Assembly (NCBI RefSeq): GCF_038007465.1
Contig: NZ_JBBOXF010000001.1
Span: 4,351,001-4,415,000, forward strand
Reading direction: 5' to 3'
Source: Sporosarcina sp. FSL K6-1508
GTDB taxonomy: Bacteria > Bacillota > Bacilli > Bacillales_A > Planococcaceae
Length of the DNA: 64,000 nt
The notes beneath the pieces are model-generated. The model saw only the letters and a list, made by a program, of their open reading frames with translations. It did no database searches and was not told the origin of the DNA. Positions 33,852-43,290 of the stretch are shown here, piece by piece; positions within the stretch are counted from its first letter, which is position 1, and every line of letters starts with the position of its first letter. A program made the position numbers and the translations under genes.

Positions 33852-34843
33852 TGCACCGAGGCTCCTTGCCGTACTTCTTCAATCAACTTAACAATCAGAC
33901 CGTCAACGTCAACGCCCTCCGCTTCCCCTTCATAATTGATGAGAATGCGATGACGCAGCGCAGGTTTGGCAACTGTTTTAATATCCGCAATAGATACATG
34001 ATAGCGCCCTGACAAAAGCGCACGCGCTTTGGCGAGTCTGATAATTGACTGGAGGCCACGTGGTCCGCTTCCGTACTGGACATATTTTGCCCAGTCATCC
34101 GAAGAACCGCTGTTGTTTTGGGTTGCTGAAACAAGATCTACCGCGTAATTAATCATTTCATCCGCAATAACAACTTCTTTGACCATTTCTTGCGCCATGA
34201 CGATTTCTTCCGCATCCATTACTTTTTGAATTTCGATCTGTTGCGGTCCCGTTGTTCGTAGAATTATTTCCTTCAGTTCGGATTTCGCTGGATACGGCAG
34301 TATTATTTTACAAAGAAAACGATCCATCTGTGCTTCCGGCAATGGATAAGTTCCTTCCATCTCAATCGGATTCTGCGTTGCAAGAACGAAAAACGGACGT
34401 GCCATTTGTCTCGTCTCTCCAAGTACCGTAACTGTCTTCTCGCCCATCGCTTCAAGTAAGGCACTTTGTGTTTTCGGAGTAGCTCGGTTAATTTCATCAG
34501 CCAATATCATTTGGCTAAAAATTGGTCCTTCTTTAAAAGCGAAGCGCTGCATCCCTTCTTTGTCCCGTTCCAGAATGCTTGTCCCCGTAATGTCAGCCGG
34601 CATTAAATCCGGCGTAAATTGGATCCGGGAAAATGATAAATCGAGCACTTCTGAAATCGTTCGTATCAGCATTGTCTTTCCAAGACCGGGCAATCCTTCC
34701 AACAGTGCGTGCCCATCTGCCAAAATCGAATAGAGTGAAAACTCAACCGCTTCCTGCTGTCCGACGATAAATTTCGCAATTTCATCTTTAACTACTCCTA
34801 GTTTTCCACTCATTTCTTCAAATTGCTCTGGTGTAAATGGCAT
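33848..34843 (-). CDS. MoxR-family AAA+ ATPase (first cluster)
   Basis: A 331-residue AAA+ ATPase. Walker A reads GLPGLGKT, Walker B LADEINRATPKTQSALLEAM, with sensor region VLATQNPIEMEGTYPLPEAQMDRF and the C-terminal lid (YGSGPRGLQSIIRLAKARALL). These place it in the MoxR group, chaperone-like ATPases that act with VWA proteins. The ATG is preceded by GGGAGTG. It overlaps DUF58 by four bases and lies 21 bp after the GQ-repeat gene. A paralogue is found at 52793-53728. Confidence 0.95.
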   Translation of the reverse strand: MPFTPEQFEEMSGKLGVVKDEIAKFIVGQQEAVEFSLYSILADGHALLEGLPGLGKTMLIRTISEVLDLSFSRIQFTPDLMPADITGTSILERDKEGMQRFAFKEGPIFSQMILADEINRATPKTQSALLEAMGEKTVTVLGETRQMARPFFVLATQNPIEMEGTYPLPEAQMDRFLCKIILPYPAKSELKEIILRTTGPQQIEIQKVMDAEEIVMAQEMVKEVVIADEMINYAVDLVSATQNNSGSSDDWAKYVQYGSGPRGLQSIIRLAKARALLSGRYHVSIADIKTVAKPALRHRILINYEGEAEGVDVDGLIVKLIEEVRQGASVQ

Positions 34844-34864
34844 ACGTACACTCCCATTCTGTCT

Positions 34865-36271
34865 TCATTCGATTGAGGAAAAGTAATCAGAGAGGATGTG
34901 CTGCAAATCTGGCGGCAGCTTCATCTTATCCGTGCTTTTCAAGTAGGAATCTTTATAATTTCCGATGACCTCTTTGTATGGCCGGATTGTTCCTTTTTCA
35001 ACAGGACCTTCTGTTTCTCGTTCTTCGATGAAATTCCCATCACTCAGATCCCCGCCAACAATGGAGGGTTCATTTTTTTCACCTACACGGTCATTCGGGA
35101 TTGAAAGAAGATTTCTTCCTCCTGAACCTTGTCCCTGTCCCTGTCCTTGCCCTTGTCCTTGTCCTTGGCCTTGTCCTTGTCCTTGGCCTTGTCCTTGTCC
35201 TTTTCCTTGTCCTTGGCCTTGTCCTTGTCCTTGTCCTTGTCCTTGGCCTTCGCCTTGTCCTTGGCTCTGTCCTTGACCCTCGCCCTGTTCATCGCTTTGT
35301 TCTTGACCCTGGTTCTCATCTTCATTGTCGTCTTCATCATTTCCTTCTGTTGTTCCCGGTTTCATGTCACTGGGAGGTGCAGAAGAATTATTCTCTGAAC
35401 TTGCCATACCAGACAAAGCAGGCGCTTTACCAATTTTATTTAGCGCGCTCTGTGCCTTCCCTGTATTTTCCGCAAGTATATCCGAAAGTTTTCCAAGTTC
35501 GTCCAGTTCCTTTTCTTCAGCATCGCTTAAAGAATCGGCAGCGTCACCAGATTTCTTAGCTATTTCTTTTTTGTCTGCAAGACGCTGTTCTTTCAATCGT
35601 AATTCCTTCTGTTTCTTAACAAGTTCTTTCAACATCTCTTCTGATGTTTCCGCTTTTAAAAGCTTTTCAGCAAGTTCTTGCAATTCGTTTTTCACTTTCG
35701 GTAATTCTTCTTTTTTAATTAAATCCTGCACTTTTTTTTTGATCTCTTCAATAATCTCTTTTTCCTTTTCAATCGCTCCCGCTTCCAACTGCGCTTCAGA
35801 TGGAAACGTGACTAATAGGGCAAGACAAGCAGATACAATAAAGAATCCGCTTAACATTTTCGGATTTACATACCTTTTTTCCCGTTTTTTAAACCGTTCA
35901 AATGCGTTTACCACTTTTGACTCAGCTGTGCTAATGATAGCAGGGGCAAGATGAGTTTCACTTACTTCGACATCCATCGCTGTAATGAGAAGGTTATCAG
36001 GCATAAAATTGTCTAGCTGCCGTACTGCTTCGGCTTTCCCGGATCTTTTGTAAACAATAGAAACAATCGTTACTAACAGCACCAGAACTGCACCTACAAA
36101 TGCGCTACGTCCATAATAAGGAAATACGAACAGTCTGGAACCGACTAATATTAGTACCGCGAAAAGGGATGCGGCAAAGATGCCAGTCTGCACTTTGTAG
36201 ACAGCTTTTTCAAAATGTAGCCGATACAGAGCCGCCCTTACATATTTCTTTAATAATGATTTCCTTTCCAT
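34865..36271 (-). CDS. Membrane protein with coiled coil and Gly-Gln repeats
   Basis: A 468-residue protein of unknown function. Three membrane segments lie near residues 31-50, 58-74 and 141-156; a Lys/Glu coiled coil spans about 165-280; an acidic, Gln-rich low-complexity region (310-380) includes about 25 GQ dipeptides. A short C-terminal domain follows (RPYKEVIGNYKDSYLKS, KLPPDLQHILSDYFSSIE). The overall plan resembles DUF4175-like members of MoxR operons. The DNA run of CCTTGT/CCTTGG hexamers may vary in number by slippage. Sits between the ABC permease and MoxR genes. Confidence 0.8.
   Translation of the reverse strand: MERKSLLKKYVRAALYRLHFEKAVYKVQTGIFAASLFAVLILVGSRLFVFPYYGRSAFVGAVLVLLVTIVSIVYKRSGKAEAVRQLDNFMPDNLLITAMDVEVSETHLAPAIISTAESKVVNAFERFKKREKRYVNPKMLSGFFIVSACLALLVTFPSEAQLEAGAIEKEKEIIEEIKKKVQDLIKKEELPKVKNELQELAEKLLKAETSEEMLKELVKKQKELRLKEQRLADKKEIAKKSGDAADSLSDAEEKELDELGKLSDILAENTGKAQSALNKIGKAPALSGMASSENNSSAPPSDMKPGTTEGNDEDDNEDENQGQEQSDEQGEGQGQSQGQGEGQGQGQGQGQGQGQGKGQGQGQGQGQGQGQGQGQGQGQGQGSGGRNLLSIPNDRVGEKNEPSIVGGDLSDGNFIEERETEGPVEKGTIRPYKEVIGNYKDSYLKSTDKMKLPPDLQHILSDYFSSIE
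35125..35290. repeat. Hexanucleotide-like repeat coding for (GQ)n
   Basis: Roughly 25 tandem CCTTGT or CCTTGG hexamers (plus-strand reading) within the gene at 34865-36271, encoding alternating Gly and Gln. Interruptions encode E, S and K. Unit-number variation would stay in frame. Confidence 0.85.
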
Positions 36272-36286
36272 TCGTTCACTTCCTCA

Positions 36287-37138
36287 TCATTTAGAACGTT
36301 TCATATTAACTCGCAGTTTTTTTACAGAAATGAATATTGAAATGACTGTAAGGGACAAGTAAAAAATAACATAGCTTATCCAAATCGGAAATTTCACTTG
36401 TGTCATTTTTAAGATACTATCCCCTACTTCCTCTGAAAGAAGTGAAGCGAAAAGTATTGCCGGATTAATCGACGCAAGGATATGACCAAAGATAGAAGGT
36501 GTTGGCATGGCCGTTCCTATAGGATTGAACATCTTCAACTGCATCACAATCAGAAATATAAAAGCAGTAACAACCGATAGGAATAACATCATTCCATACG
36601 TTGCAATCATGGAAACAATCGTTCTGCGAATAAGCGTAGAAAACATTACACCTACACTCCCGATTGCAAGTAACGTAACAAACAAGAAAAAGAACACTTT
36701 CACAAAATCTACAGGAGAAATGCCTCCGAATAAGAACACTAGACTATAGACCGGCAGTCCCGCTACAATAAGCAACAACAGAAATGCGATTGAAGAAGAC
36801 AATTTTCCAGAAATGATTTGAAATGAACTTTGTGATGTCGTCAACAAAATCGGCAGTGTCTGTTTCTCTCTCTCCGAACTGATAGCTCCGGCCGTCAAAC
36901 CCGGTGTTATGAATAATACAAGTCCGAGCTGGATAAAAGATAACAGCGCAAACAAGATAAAGCTTTCACTCGGCCTAAAATATGACGTTCCCGATACACT
37001 CATTGTTGTAAAAATGAAACCGAAAACAAAAATACACATTGCTATCATGTAGAATAGAATGCCTATGAAACTCTTCGGAGAACGGAACCTTAATTTTAAT
37101 TCTTTAAAGAGCACCGGATTATTGAAATTCATCTTCAT
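36287..37138 (-). CDS. ABC-2 type transporter permease
   Basis: A 283-residue integral membrane permease with about six spans, starting MKMNFNNPVLFKELKLRFRS (an ABC-2 style cytosolic N-terminus), then SPKSFIGILFYMIAMCIFVFG. It contains the ISSEREKQTLPILLTT motif typical of ABC-2 permeases coupled to DrrA/YxlF-like ATPases. Start at 37138 uses AAAGGAG located inside the end of the ATPase gene. It and the ATPase form a transporter in the MoxR operon; the cargo is unknown. Confidence 0.88.
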   Translation of the reverse strand: MKMNFNNPVLFKELKLRFRSPKSFIGILFYMIAMCIFVFGFIFTTMSVSGTSYFRPSESFILFALLSFIQLGLVLFITPGLTAGAISSEREKQTLPILLTTSQSSFQIISGKLSSSIAFLLLLIVAGLPVYSLVFLFGGISPVDFVKVFFFLFVTLLAIGSVGVMFSTLIRRTIVSMIATYGMMLFLSVVTAFIFLIVMQLKMFNPIGTAMPTPSIFGHILASINPAILFASLLSEEVGDSILKMTQVKFPIWISYVIFYLSLTVISIFISVKKLRVNMKRSK

Positions 37139-37139
37139 T

Positions 37140-38069
37140 TCAATCAGCTCCTTTCGTAATTTCCATGAACACATCTTCCAGATTAGTCACGTGTTCCATG
37201 AACGTTAGGATTGGAACGTTATGCATGATAGCCCGCTTCAGTAAATTAATCTGATCTTCTTCTGTTCCTTTATATGAAAATCTGAGGCCGTCGCCAGCAT
37301 CTAACCGTTCAATGTTCGACACGAACGGATCTTCTTCAAAAAATGAGATGGGGCCATTAAGCGATCCAGTCAAGCGTACCGTGATGACTCTTTCACCGCG
37401 CAGCTTATCCTGAATTTCAGCGACTGAGCCATGAGCAATGAGTCGTCCATTATCAATCACTCCGATTTCATCACACATCTCAGCAAGTTCCGGTAAAATA
37501 TGAGAAGAGATTAAAATCGTCTTGCCCATCTTTTTTAACGTTCTAAGTATGTCCCTCATCTCAACGCGTGCACGCGGATCAAGGCCGGATGCCGGTTCGT
37601 CAAGAATAAGTACCTTTGGATCATGGATAAGACTTCGTGCCAGGCATAGTCTCTGTTTCATCCCTCTTGATAAAAGATCTACATACGAATGACGCTTATG
37701 TGAGAGATTTACAAGTTCCAGCAATTGGGGTATAAGCTTTTTCCTCTCCGCTTCAGGAATACCATAACTTGCGCCGTAAAAGTCTAGGTATTCATCTGCC
37801 TTCAGTTGATCATAGACGCCAAAAAAGTCGGGCATATAGCCAATCATTTTTCGCACTGCCGCTGGATTTTCTCGGATATTCACTCCATCGATGAATACAT
37901 CGCCCTCCGTTGGTTGTAATAAAGTTGCGAGAATGAGAAATGTCGTCGATTTTCCAGCACCATTTGCACCCACAAACCCGAATACCGTTCCCTCACTAAG
38001 TGTTAAATTCAAATTATCTAGCGCTTTGAACTGGCCATATTCCTTTGTCAATCCTTTTATCTCTATCAT
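37140..38069 (-). CDS. ABC transporter ATPase
   Basis: A 309-residue ABC ATPase: Walker A GANGAGKST (about 35-43), signature LSRGMKQRLCLARSL, Walker B VLILDEPASGLD, H-loop ISSHIL. The C-terminal 90 residues form an accessory domain as in DrrA/CcmA-like ATPases paired with ABC-2 permeases. Overlaps the upstream 800-residue gene by four bases and ends next to the permease start, so all are translated from one mRNA. GldA-like or antibiotic/polymer export roles are both possible. Confidence 0.92.
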   Translation of the reverse strand: MIEIKGLTKEYGQFKALDNLNLTLSEGTVFGFVGANGAGKSTTFLILATLLQPTEGDVFIDGVNIRENPAAVRKMIGYMPDFFGVYDQLKADEYLDFYGASYGIPEAERKKLIPQLLELVNLSHKRHSYVDLLSRGMKQRLCLARSLIHDPKVLILDEPASGLDPRARVEMRDILRTLKKMGKTILISSHILPELAEMCDEIGVIDNGRLIAHGSVAEIQDKLRGERVITVRLTGSLNGPISFFEEDPFVSNIERLDAGDGLRFSYKGTEEDQINLLKRAIMHNVPILTFMEHVTNLEDVFMEITKGAD

Positions 38070-40468
38070 TTCGACACCTCCCCATTCAGCTTGAGCATAG
38101 GTGCAAGACCTTGATTACCATTTTTCTCATCATGAAAAATGATTCGGACAATAATTTTTCCATCTGGCGTTATATAGTCACTGATTTTTTCCGTCTTCAC
38201 CAATTTCCCGGATTCGGATTGTTCAAATTGACCTGACCGTACATTTAATATGCTGACATCATATAACTGTTTTTGTATTTTCAATAGTTCCAGTGATGTC
38301 CATTTCATTTTCTTTCCGCTTAATTCCTTTGGTAATTGCCATGTTTGATTGTACACAGGATCATTAAAATAATACTCGTCATTCCCAAAGCCTTGAGAAT
38401 CCGGCTGAGATTGCCCGTCCTCAGATAACATTGACATCTCCATCATTTCAGGTTCAACTGTAAACGCATCAGTTATCGTCACGTTTGCCTCTACTGGTTG
38501 CACGAGCAACGTCAAGGCCGAGACAGAAGCCTTCACCTTAAGTAATTCAACGGGAACAATCTGAGTATCCGTATAACCGACTACGACAGGATTCGAAGTA
38601 TTATTCATATAATCATTGGAAAACGAAAGAACACTATCTCTCCTCATCTTCATCAGATCATCCTGATTGGCAAGTGGAGCACTCATGAACGGATTGAACA
38701 TCGATTTTCTTGGAAGCAAAGTAGGCGTTTTCAACGTTTCATTCACTTGAGCTGTTTCACCTGGGCCAAGATCACCGATCGGAATCAGTTCTGCTCCTGA
38801 CCAAATTGCAACTCCCGTCAATGCAAATGGAAAATCGTTCGTCACAGAACCCGTCAACTTCTTATTTGTGATCGTCAATTGAATATCGAAATCCCCTGTC
38901 TTTTCGATGTTTGTTTCTCCATACAACGACGCAACATTCCAATAACCCACATTACGGAGATGCATTTTTGAACCCGCTGCATCTCTTTCAACAACGGCCT
39001 GTTTATGAATAACCCCTTTCGAAGAGGTGAAAGCCTTATTTGATAATGAAGTACTGAGCGTTGTTTCTAAAGGGGCACTAAATGTGAAATCCCCGGACTT
39101 ATTAGAAAGGATCGACTCTGCATAATAACCTGACAAGCTGCCATCCTGTTCCACATTTAATATAGCGGAATGTTGAATTTGAGCTCTTCCAATCCGATCT
39201 TTAGCCCCATATGCAAAAATGCCGATAGACGTCAGTATCGCAATAGAAGGTATAATCCACCAGGCATATTCTCTTTTATCTTTCCTTTTAAGAATAAAAT
39301 ACAGGACAGGTATAATAAGAATCATATAAAAGATGATAACTCCAAATAATAAAGGCGCAGATACTTTAAATGAAGGAAATAATTCGTTTGAGTCGCCAAC
39401 CGAATAGACAATCGCATCACTCGGATTGTCATAATTATGCTGGCCCAGTTGCACTGAATACCCCGTTGCATCAAAAATTGTACTCCATAGGGCTGGCATT
39501 CCTGTCATTTTAGCGATTGGATCATCACCGACTGAGAAAGCAGTTTGCACAACTCGCCCCTTGCCTGCCTGAGAGTAAGCAACGATGACATTTCCTGCAT
39601 CTTCAAGCAAGGGCAGTGCTTGCGCATTTAACTCGGACATATAGGAGGGAATCTGACCGTCAAAACCTTTTGTACCTGCCCAATTATTCAACGCCTCTGA
39701 ATTCGCTCCCGTACGGTCTTTCAGTGTTAGAGGCAAGTAGTCAGAGAAAACGCCTGCTTCTGCTTTTACGTTATCAGACCCGCCGATTACCAAAATGCCT
39801 CCTAAACGAACCCATCCCAACAGGGCCTCTTGTTTCTTGCTTGATAAGTCAGCAAGCGGATATTCATCGATGATGATAAAATCTGCCGCCCCCCATCCTG
39901 CGGCTTCTTCCGGTATATTGGCTTCTCCCATTTTCGAGGTACTAATGATTTGGTTATTTGTTGTATTTAAAATTTGACTATTTTTTAAAGCAGAAAGACG
40001 ATCTGGATTATCCGTAAATGTGACGATGAATGTCGATTCATCATCATAGAGAACTGTCGTTAGTTGTTGCGCACCTTTATGTACAATTTCTTTTCCTTTT
40101 GCCCATCCCCCCTCATAAAGGTAAATTGTTTTTGTAGTCGACATACCATTCATGCCGCCTATATCAGTCATCTTCGGGATCACTAGTGAAATCGTTTTAG
40201 TCTCTCCAGGCCCTATATCAAGAGGAATCGCTTCCCCGCTGCCTGTCCTATAGGAATCGGGAATATCGATAACCAAATCTCCGCTAAATGCAGTGCCGTT
40301 ATTTTCGACTATTATTTTAAGCGGGGCACCTTTTCCCTCCTTTGCTTTCCCGTCGATCCCTGCCGACACACTCACTTTCAAATCCGGAGCTGCAAGTGCA
40401 TGAACAGTCGAATTGAAGGCAATCGACCCAATTAGCAAAAACAAAAAAACTGCAAACTTCTTCCTCAT
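38066..40468 (-). CDS. Large exported membrane protein with GATase-like domain
   Basis: An 800-residue protein. A signal peptide (1-26, ending TVHALA) leads into a beta-sandwich segment (about 28-125), then a GATase/ThiJ-like alpha-beta segment (about 145-310; ADFIIIDEYPLADLSSKKQE, GGILVIGGSD) without a visible catalytic Cys. Two membrane spans (371-393, 401-421) follow, then a long C-terminal extracytoplasmic or cytosolic beta-rich part. It starts the eight-gene operon. No family is recognised with confidence; the GATase-like part resembles that of the VWA protein at the other end of the operon. Confidence 0.75.
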   Translation of the reverse strand: MRKKFAVFLFLLIGSIAFNSTVHALAAPDLKVSVSAGIDGKAKEGKGAPLKIIVENNGTAFSGDLVIDIPDSYRTGSGEAIPLDIGPGETKTISLVIPKMTDIGGMNGMSTTKTIYLYEGGWAKGKEIVHKGAQQLTTVLYDDESTFIVTFTDNPDRLSALKNSQILNTTNNQIISTSKMGEANIPEEAAGWGAADFIIIDEYPLADLSSKKQEALLGWVRLGGILVIGGSDNVKAEAGVFSDYLPLTLKDRTGANSEALNNWAGTKGFDGQIPSYMSELNAQALPLLEDAGNVIVAYSQAGKGRVVQTAFSVGDDPIAKMTGMPALWSTIFDATGYSVQLGQHNYDNPSDAIVYSVGDSNELFPSFKVSAPLLFGVIIFYMILIIPVLYFILKRKDKREYAWWIIPSIAILTSIGIFAYGAKDRIGRAQIQHSAILNVEQDGSLSGYYAESILSNKSGDFTFSAPLETTLSTSLSNKAFTSSKGVIHKQAVVERDAAGSKMHLRNVGYWNVASLYGETNIEKTGDFDIQLTITNKKLTGSVTNDFPFALTGVAIWSGAELIPIGDLGPGETAQVNETLKTPTLLPRKSMFNPFMSAPLANQDDLMKMRRDSVLSFSNDYMNNTSNPVVVGYTDTQIVPVELLKVKASVSALTLLVQPVEANVTITDAFTVEPEMMEMSMLSEDGQSQPDSQGFGNDEYYFNDPVYNQTWQLPKELSGKKMKWTSLELLKIQKQLYDVSILNVRSGQFEQSESGKLVKTEKISDYITPDGKIIVRIIFHDEKNGNQGLAPMLKLNGEVSK

Positions 40469-40565
40469 AGCATTACCCTCCTGTCACGCTGAATAGAAGT
40501 CTATCGGTAGACCGCTAGTTCTCATCTATTAGTACGAAAAAGTTAACCTAAAGTTTCTCTATTTC

Positions 40566-41459
40566 TCAATAATTGTAATCTTTCTGTAATCGTTCGGCGT
40601 GACTTTGTACAATTTGCGTGAATGCATCTACTTGTTTCAGTCCAAATGACGATTCATAACCAATCAGCCATGTATCTCGCGTCAATTCAAATTCTTCTTC
40701 ATTATTCAAAAGCGGCATTTTATTAACATCTTCATCTCCTGTCAATGTGATTGACGGTAATATCGCGTAACCTATACCATTTAACGCCAATTGTTTACAT
40801 GTCTCAATCTGATCGACTGTAATTTGACGCCCCGGATTCTGATCAAAATGACGTTGCCACCAACGCTGAATTTCCATGTGGTAATTCGAGTCACTTTTAA
40901 ACTGTATAAATGGCCGTTCTGTATCTTTCAATTCATCGATAGACGTAATTTCCCGGTCCACTAAATAGAGGCGATCCCGGAATAAATAGGTTTTTTTACT
41001 CTTCCAATCTACTTGACCGCGCACAATTCCGACGTGGGCTTCTCCCTCATATAATGCTTTTACAATTTCCGAACTCCATCCCGTTATGAGCGATATCTTG
41101 GCATCCGGGTAAATTTCCACATATTCCTTCAATACTTGGGGCAACCAGGTCTGTCCTACGATGGACGCACATGCAATTTTCAATGTGCCATGCACTTTAT
41201 CAGCCATCGAGGCAATCATTTCAAATGTTTCGTCTCGCTTCAAAATTGCTTCACGTGCATAAGAGACAATGATTTCTCCCGCTGGCGTTGGCTCAAGCCC
41301 TTTCTGCGATCGGATGAACAATAATGTTCCCCACTCCTTTTCAATTGACTGTAACCGCTGGGAAAGAGCCGGTTGCGATAAAAAAAGTCGCTCTGCGGCC
41401 TTTCGCATATTCCCCTCTTCTGCTAGTGCTTTTATGATTTCAAGTTCTGTCGTTGTCAT
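40566..41459 (-). CDS. ccpC: LysR-type regulator CcpC
   Basis: A 297-residue LysR regulator. The HTH (NMRKAAERLFLSQPALSQRLQ) and effector domain (KISLITGWSSEIVKALYEGE, DTERPFIQFKSDSNY, VDQIETCKQLALNGIGYAILPS) track my memory of B. subtilis CcpC along their length. CcpC is the citrate-responsive repressor of citrate synthase and aconitase genes. Here its ATG lies inside the 3' end of a DHA2 exporter gene (20-bp overlap), so the two are cotranscribed. Its own promoter could also be within the exporter. Target operators are not in the window. Confidence 0.9.
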   Translation of the reverse strand: MTTTELEIIKALAEEGNMRKAAERLFLSQPALSQRLQSIEKEWGTLLFIRSQKGLEPTPAGEIIVSYAREAILKRDETFEMIASMADKVHGTLKIACASIVGQTWLPQVLKEYVEIYPDAKISLITGWSSEIVKALYEGEAHVGIVRGQVDWKSKKTYLFRDRLYLVDREITSIDELKDTERPFIQFKSDSNYHMEIQRWWQRHFDQNPGRQITVDQIETCKQLALNGIGYAILPSITLTGDEDVNKMPLLNNEEEFELTRDTWLIGYESSFGLKQVDAFTQIVQSHAERLQKDYNY

Positions 41460-42933
41460 TCAAATACCCCTTTCCACGTGGAATTTTCAGTATCAGCAGC
41501 AAGCTGATAACAGCAAAAATTGCTACAGTAATGTATACCCATTGCAACGAGCCATCGAGCGCATTCTGTAGCAGATGAACTTTTGTTGCGGGTATAGTCT
41601 GTCTCATTTCATCTGTCAGAAGTAAATTGACATCATCCAAATTATAATTCAGGTCCGTTTTCTTGAAACGAGCCATTAACATGCCATTTAAAATCGCTCC
41701 GAAAAGGGCCGCTCCTATTGTGTTTCCAAAATTCCGCATGAACATATTAGCAGCAGTCGCGGATCCCCGGGTTTCTCTTGGAACCGCTCCTTGGATTGTT
41801 ACGATGAACGATGTACTTGTCAATCCCATGCCAACGCCTACAAAGAAGCTCGCCAACGCAGCCCACCATGGTCCAGATCCTGCATCCATTATGACAAACA
41901 ATATTGTACCAACTATCAGTGATAAACCACCCGCGAAAGATACAAGGAACGTGCCATGGCGAATTAACAGATGTCCAGCAACTGACGATGCAATCGGCCA
42001 TCCTATAGACATTGCAGTCAACGTAAACCCTGCAATGATCGCTGGTTGTTCCATTACGCCTGTAACAAATGTTGGCAAATAAGAAGAAACACCTATCAAT
42101 ATAACGCCTGTCGTTAATGACACTAGATTCGCATATAAAATGACGGGATTTTTCCACAGCGCAAACGGCATTACAGGATTTATCGCTTTTCGTTCGACCC
42201 TAACAAATAACACTAATGATCCTAGTCCTACAACAATGAGGGCGATACTGTAAAACGAAATGCGACCGAATGCCTGACCACCTTCAACAAGCCAAAATAA
42301 ACTAGTAGATAGAGTTAGCGTGAGTAAGAAGGCGCCTTTGTAATCGATCGAAACTTTTTTCTCTCGTTGAGGTTCATGAAGAAAGAAATAAATACCAGCC
42401 ATTGCAAGGATCCCAAGGGGCACATTCACCCAGAAAACGAACTTCCAATTCATATATTGGACGATGAGCCCGCCAATGACCGGACCTGACACTGCCGAAA
42501 TCCCCCACACACTTGATAAATATCCTTGAACTTTTGCCCGTTCTTCTGTCGTATAAATATCGCCGACAATTGTCGTAGCGATCGGCATGACTGCACCTGC
42601 CCCAAGACCTTGAATTAATCTAAAAATGATCAACTGCTCCATCGAAACAGCAAAACCACATAAAATCGAGCCAATTAGAAAGAGTGTCAATCCAATAAAT
42701 AAAATCGGCTTTCGACCAAATAAGTCTGCGAGTTTACCATAAATAAGGACTGTAACCGTACTCATCAATAAATACGAAGAAAAAACCCAACTATACCGTG
42801 AAAAACCACCAAGATCTGATGCAATCGAAGGCATCGCGGTAGATACAATCGTCGCTTCCACCGCACCGACAAACATTGCCAGCATGACAGAAATGAGCAC
42901 AAGCGGACGATTCGTTATTTTACTATTTTTCAC
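41440..42933 (-). CDS. MFS exporter, DHA2 family (EmrB/QacA-like)
   Basis: A 497-residue, probably 14-span proton-coupled exporter. Motif A reads GKLADLFGRKPILF, and motif C-like region GISAVSGPVIGGLI follows after about 90 residues; NVPLGILAMAGIYFFL is typical of the family. It is translated ahead of ccpC with a 20-bp overlap, an unusual partner for a citrate-sensing regulator, so a citrate or metabolite role might be considered alongside drug efflux (inference). Preceded by 121-bp tandem repeats rather than a clear promoter. Confidence 0.9.
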   Translation of the reverse strand: MKNSKITNRPLVLISVMLAMFVGAVEATIVSTAMPSIASDLGGFSRYSWVFSSYLLMSTVTVLIYGKLADLFGRKPILFIGLTLFLIGSILCGFAVSMEQLIIFRLIQGLGAGAVMPIATTIVGDIYTTEERAKVQGYLSSVWGISAVSGPVIGGLIVQYMNWKFVFWVNVPLGILAMAGIYFFLHEPQREKKVSIDYKGAFLLTLTLSTSLFWLVEGGQAFGRISFYSIALIVVGLGSLVLFVRVERKAINPVMPFALWKNPVILYANLVSLTTGVILIGVSSYLPTFVTGVMEQPAIIAGFTLTAMSIGWPIASSVAGHLLIRHGTFLVSFAGGLSLIVGTILFVIMDAGSGPWWAALASFFVGVGMGLTSTSFIVTIQGAVPRETRGSATAANMFMRNFGNTIGAALFGAILNGMLMARFKKTDLNYNLDDVNLLLTDEMRQTIPATKVHLLQNALDGSLQWVYITVAIFAVISLLLILKIPRGKGYLNDNDRT

Positions 42934-42956
42934 AATCTATCATCCTCCTTTTAAAC

Positions 42957-43222
42957 TAAGAAAAGTGTAAGCGCCTGGGTAGAGGCGACAGGCATAAGAC
43001 GGGCTGGCGAAGTAGCGTTCTTTGCTGCATAGCCGGACCGACTTATGACCCGAGCCTCTAGGCGCTGAAGCTAGACAATAAGAAAAGCGCAAGCGCCTGG
43101 TCAGAGGCGACAGGCATAAGACGGGCTGGCGAAGCGGCGCTCTGCCGCATAGCCGGACCGACTTATGACCCGAGCCTCTAGGCGCTGGAGTCTGGACAAT
43201 AAGAAAAGCGCAAGCGCCTGGA
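42957..43222. repeat. Tandem repeat, two full 121-bp units plus a partial
   Basis: Unit 1 is 42957-43078, unit 2 is 43079-43199 and a truncated third covers 43200-43222. Units begin TAAGAAAAGCGCAAGCGCC and contain GGCGACAGGCATAAGACG and CCGAGCCTCTAGGCGC. Units 1 and 2 differ at roughly a dozen positions. The AAGCGCAAGCGCCTGG style start is common in Bacillaceae intergenic regions (recollection). Frames across it are not genes. Confidence 0.9.
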
Positions 43223-43290
43223 ATACGAACGTGAAATACCCTTTCCTCAAGGTTATCTATAAACAAGAACTTAAGAGTACGCCAAATACA

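Noticed and set aside
34965..35559. Long plus-strand frames opposite the GQ-repeat gene
   Set aside because: Low-complexity Pro-Cys or Leu-Val proteins are artefacts of the CCTTGT hexamers; the minus frame has the coherent membrane protein.
42957..43222. CRISPR array
   Set aside because: Units are 121 bp directly abutting with no spacers, and no cas genes are present.
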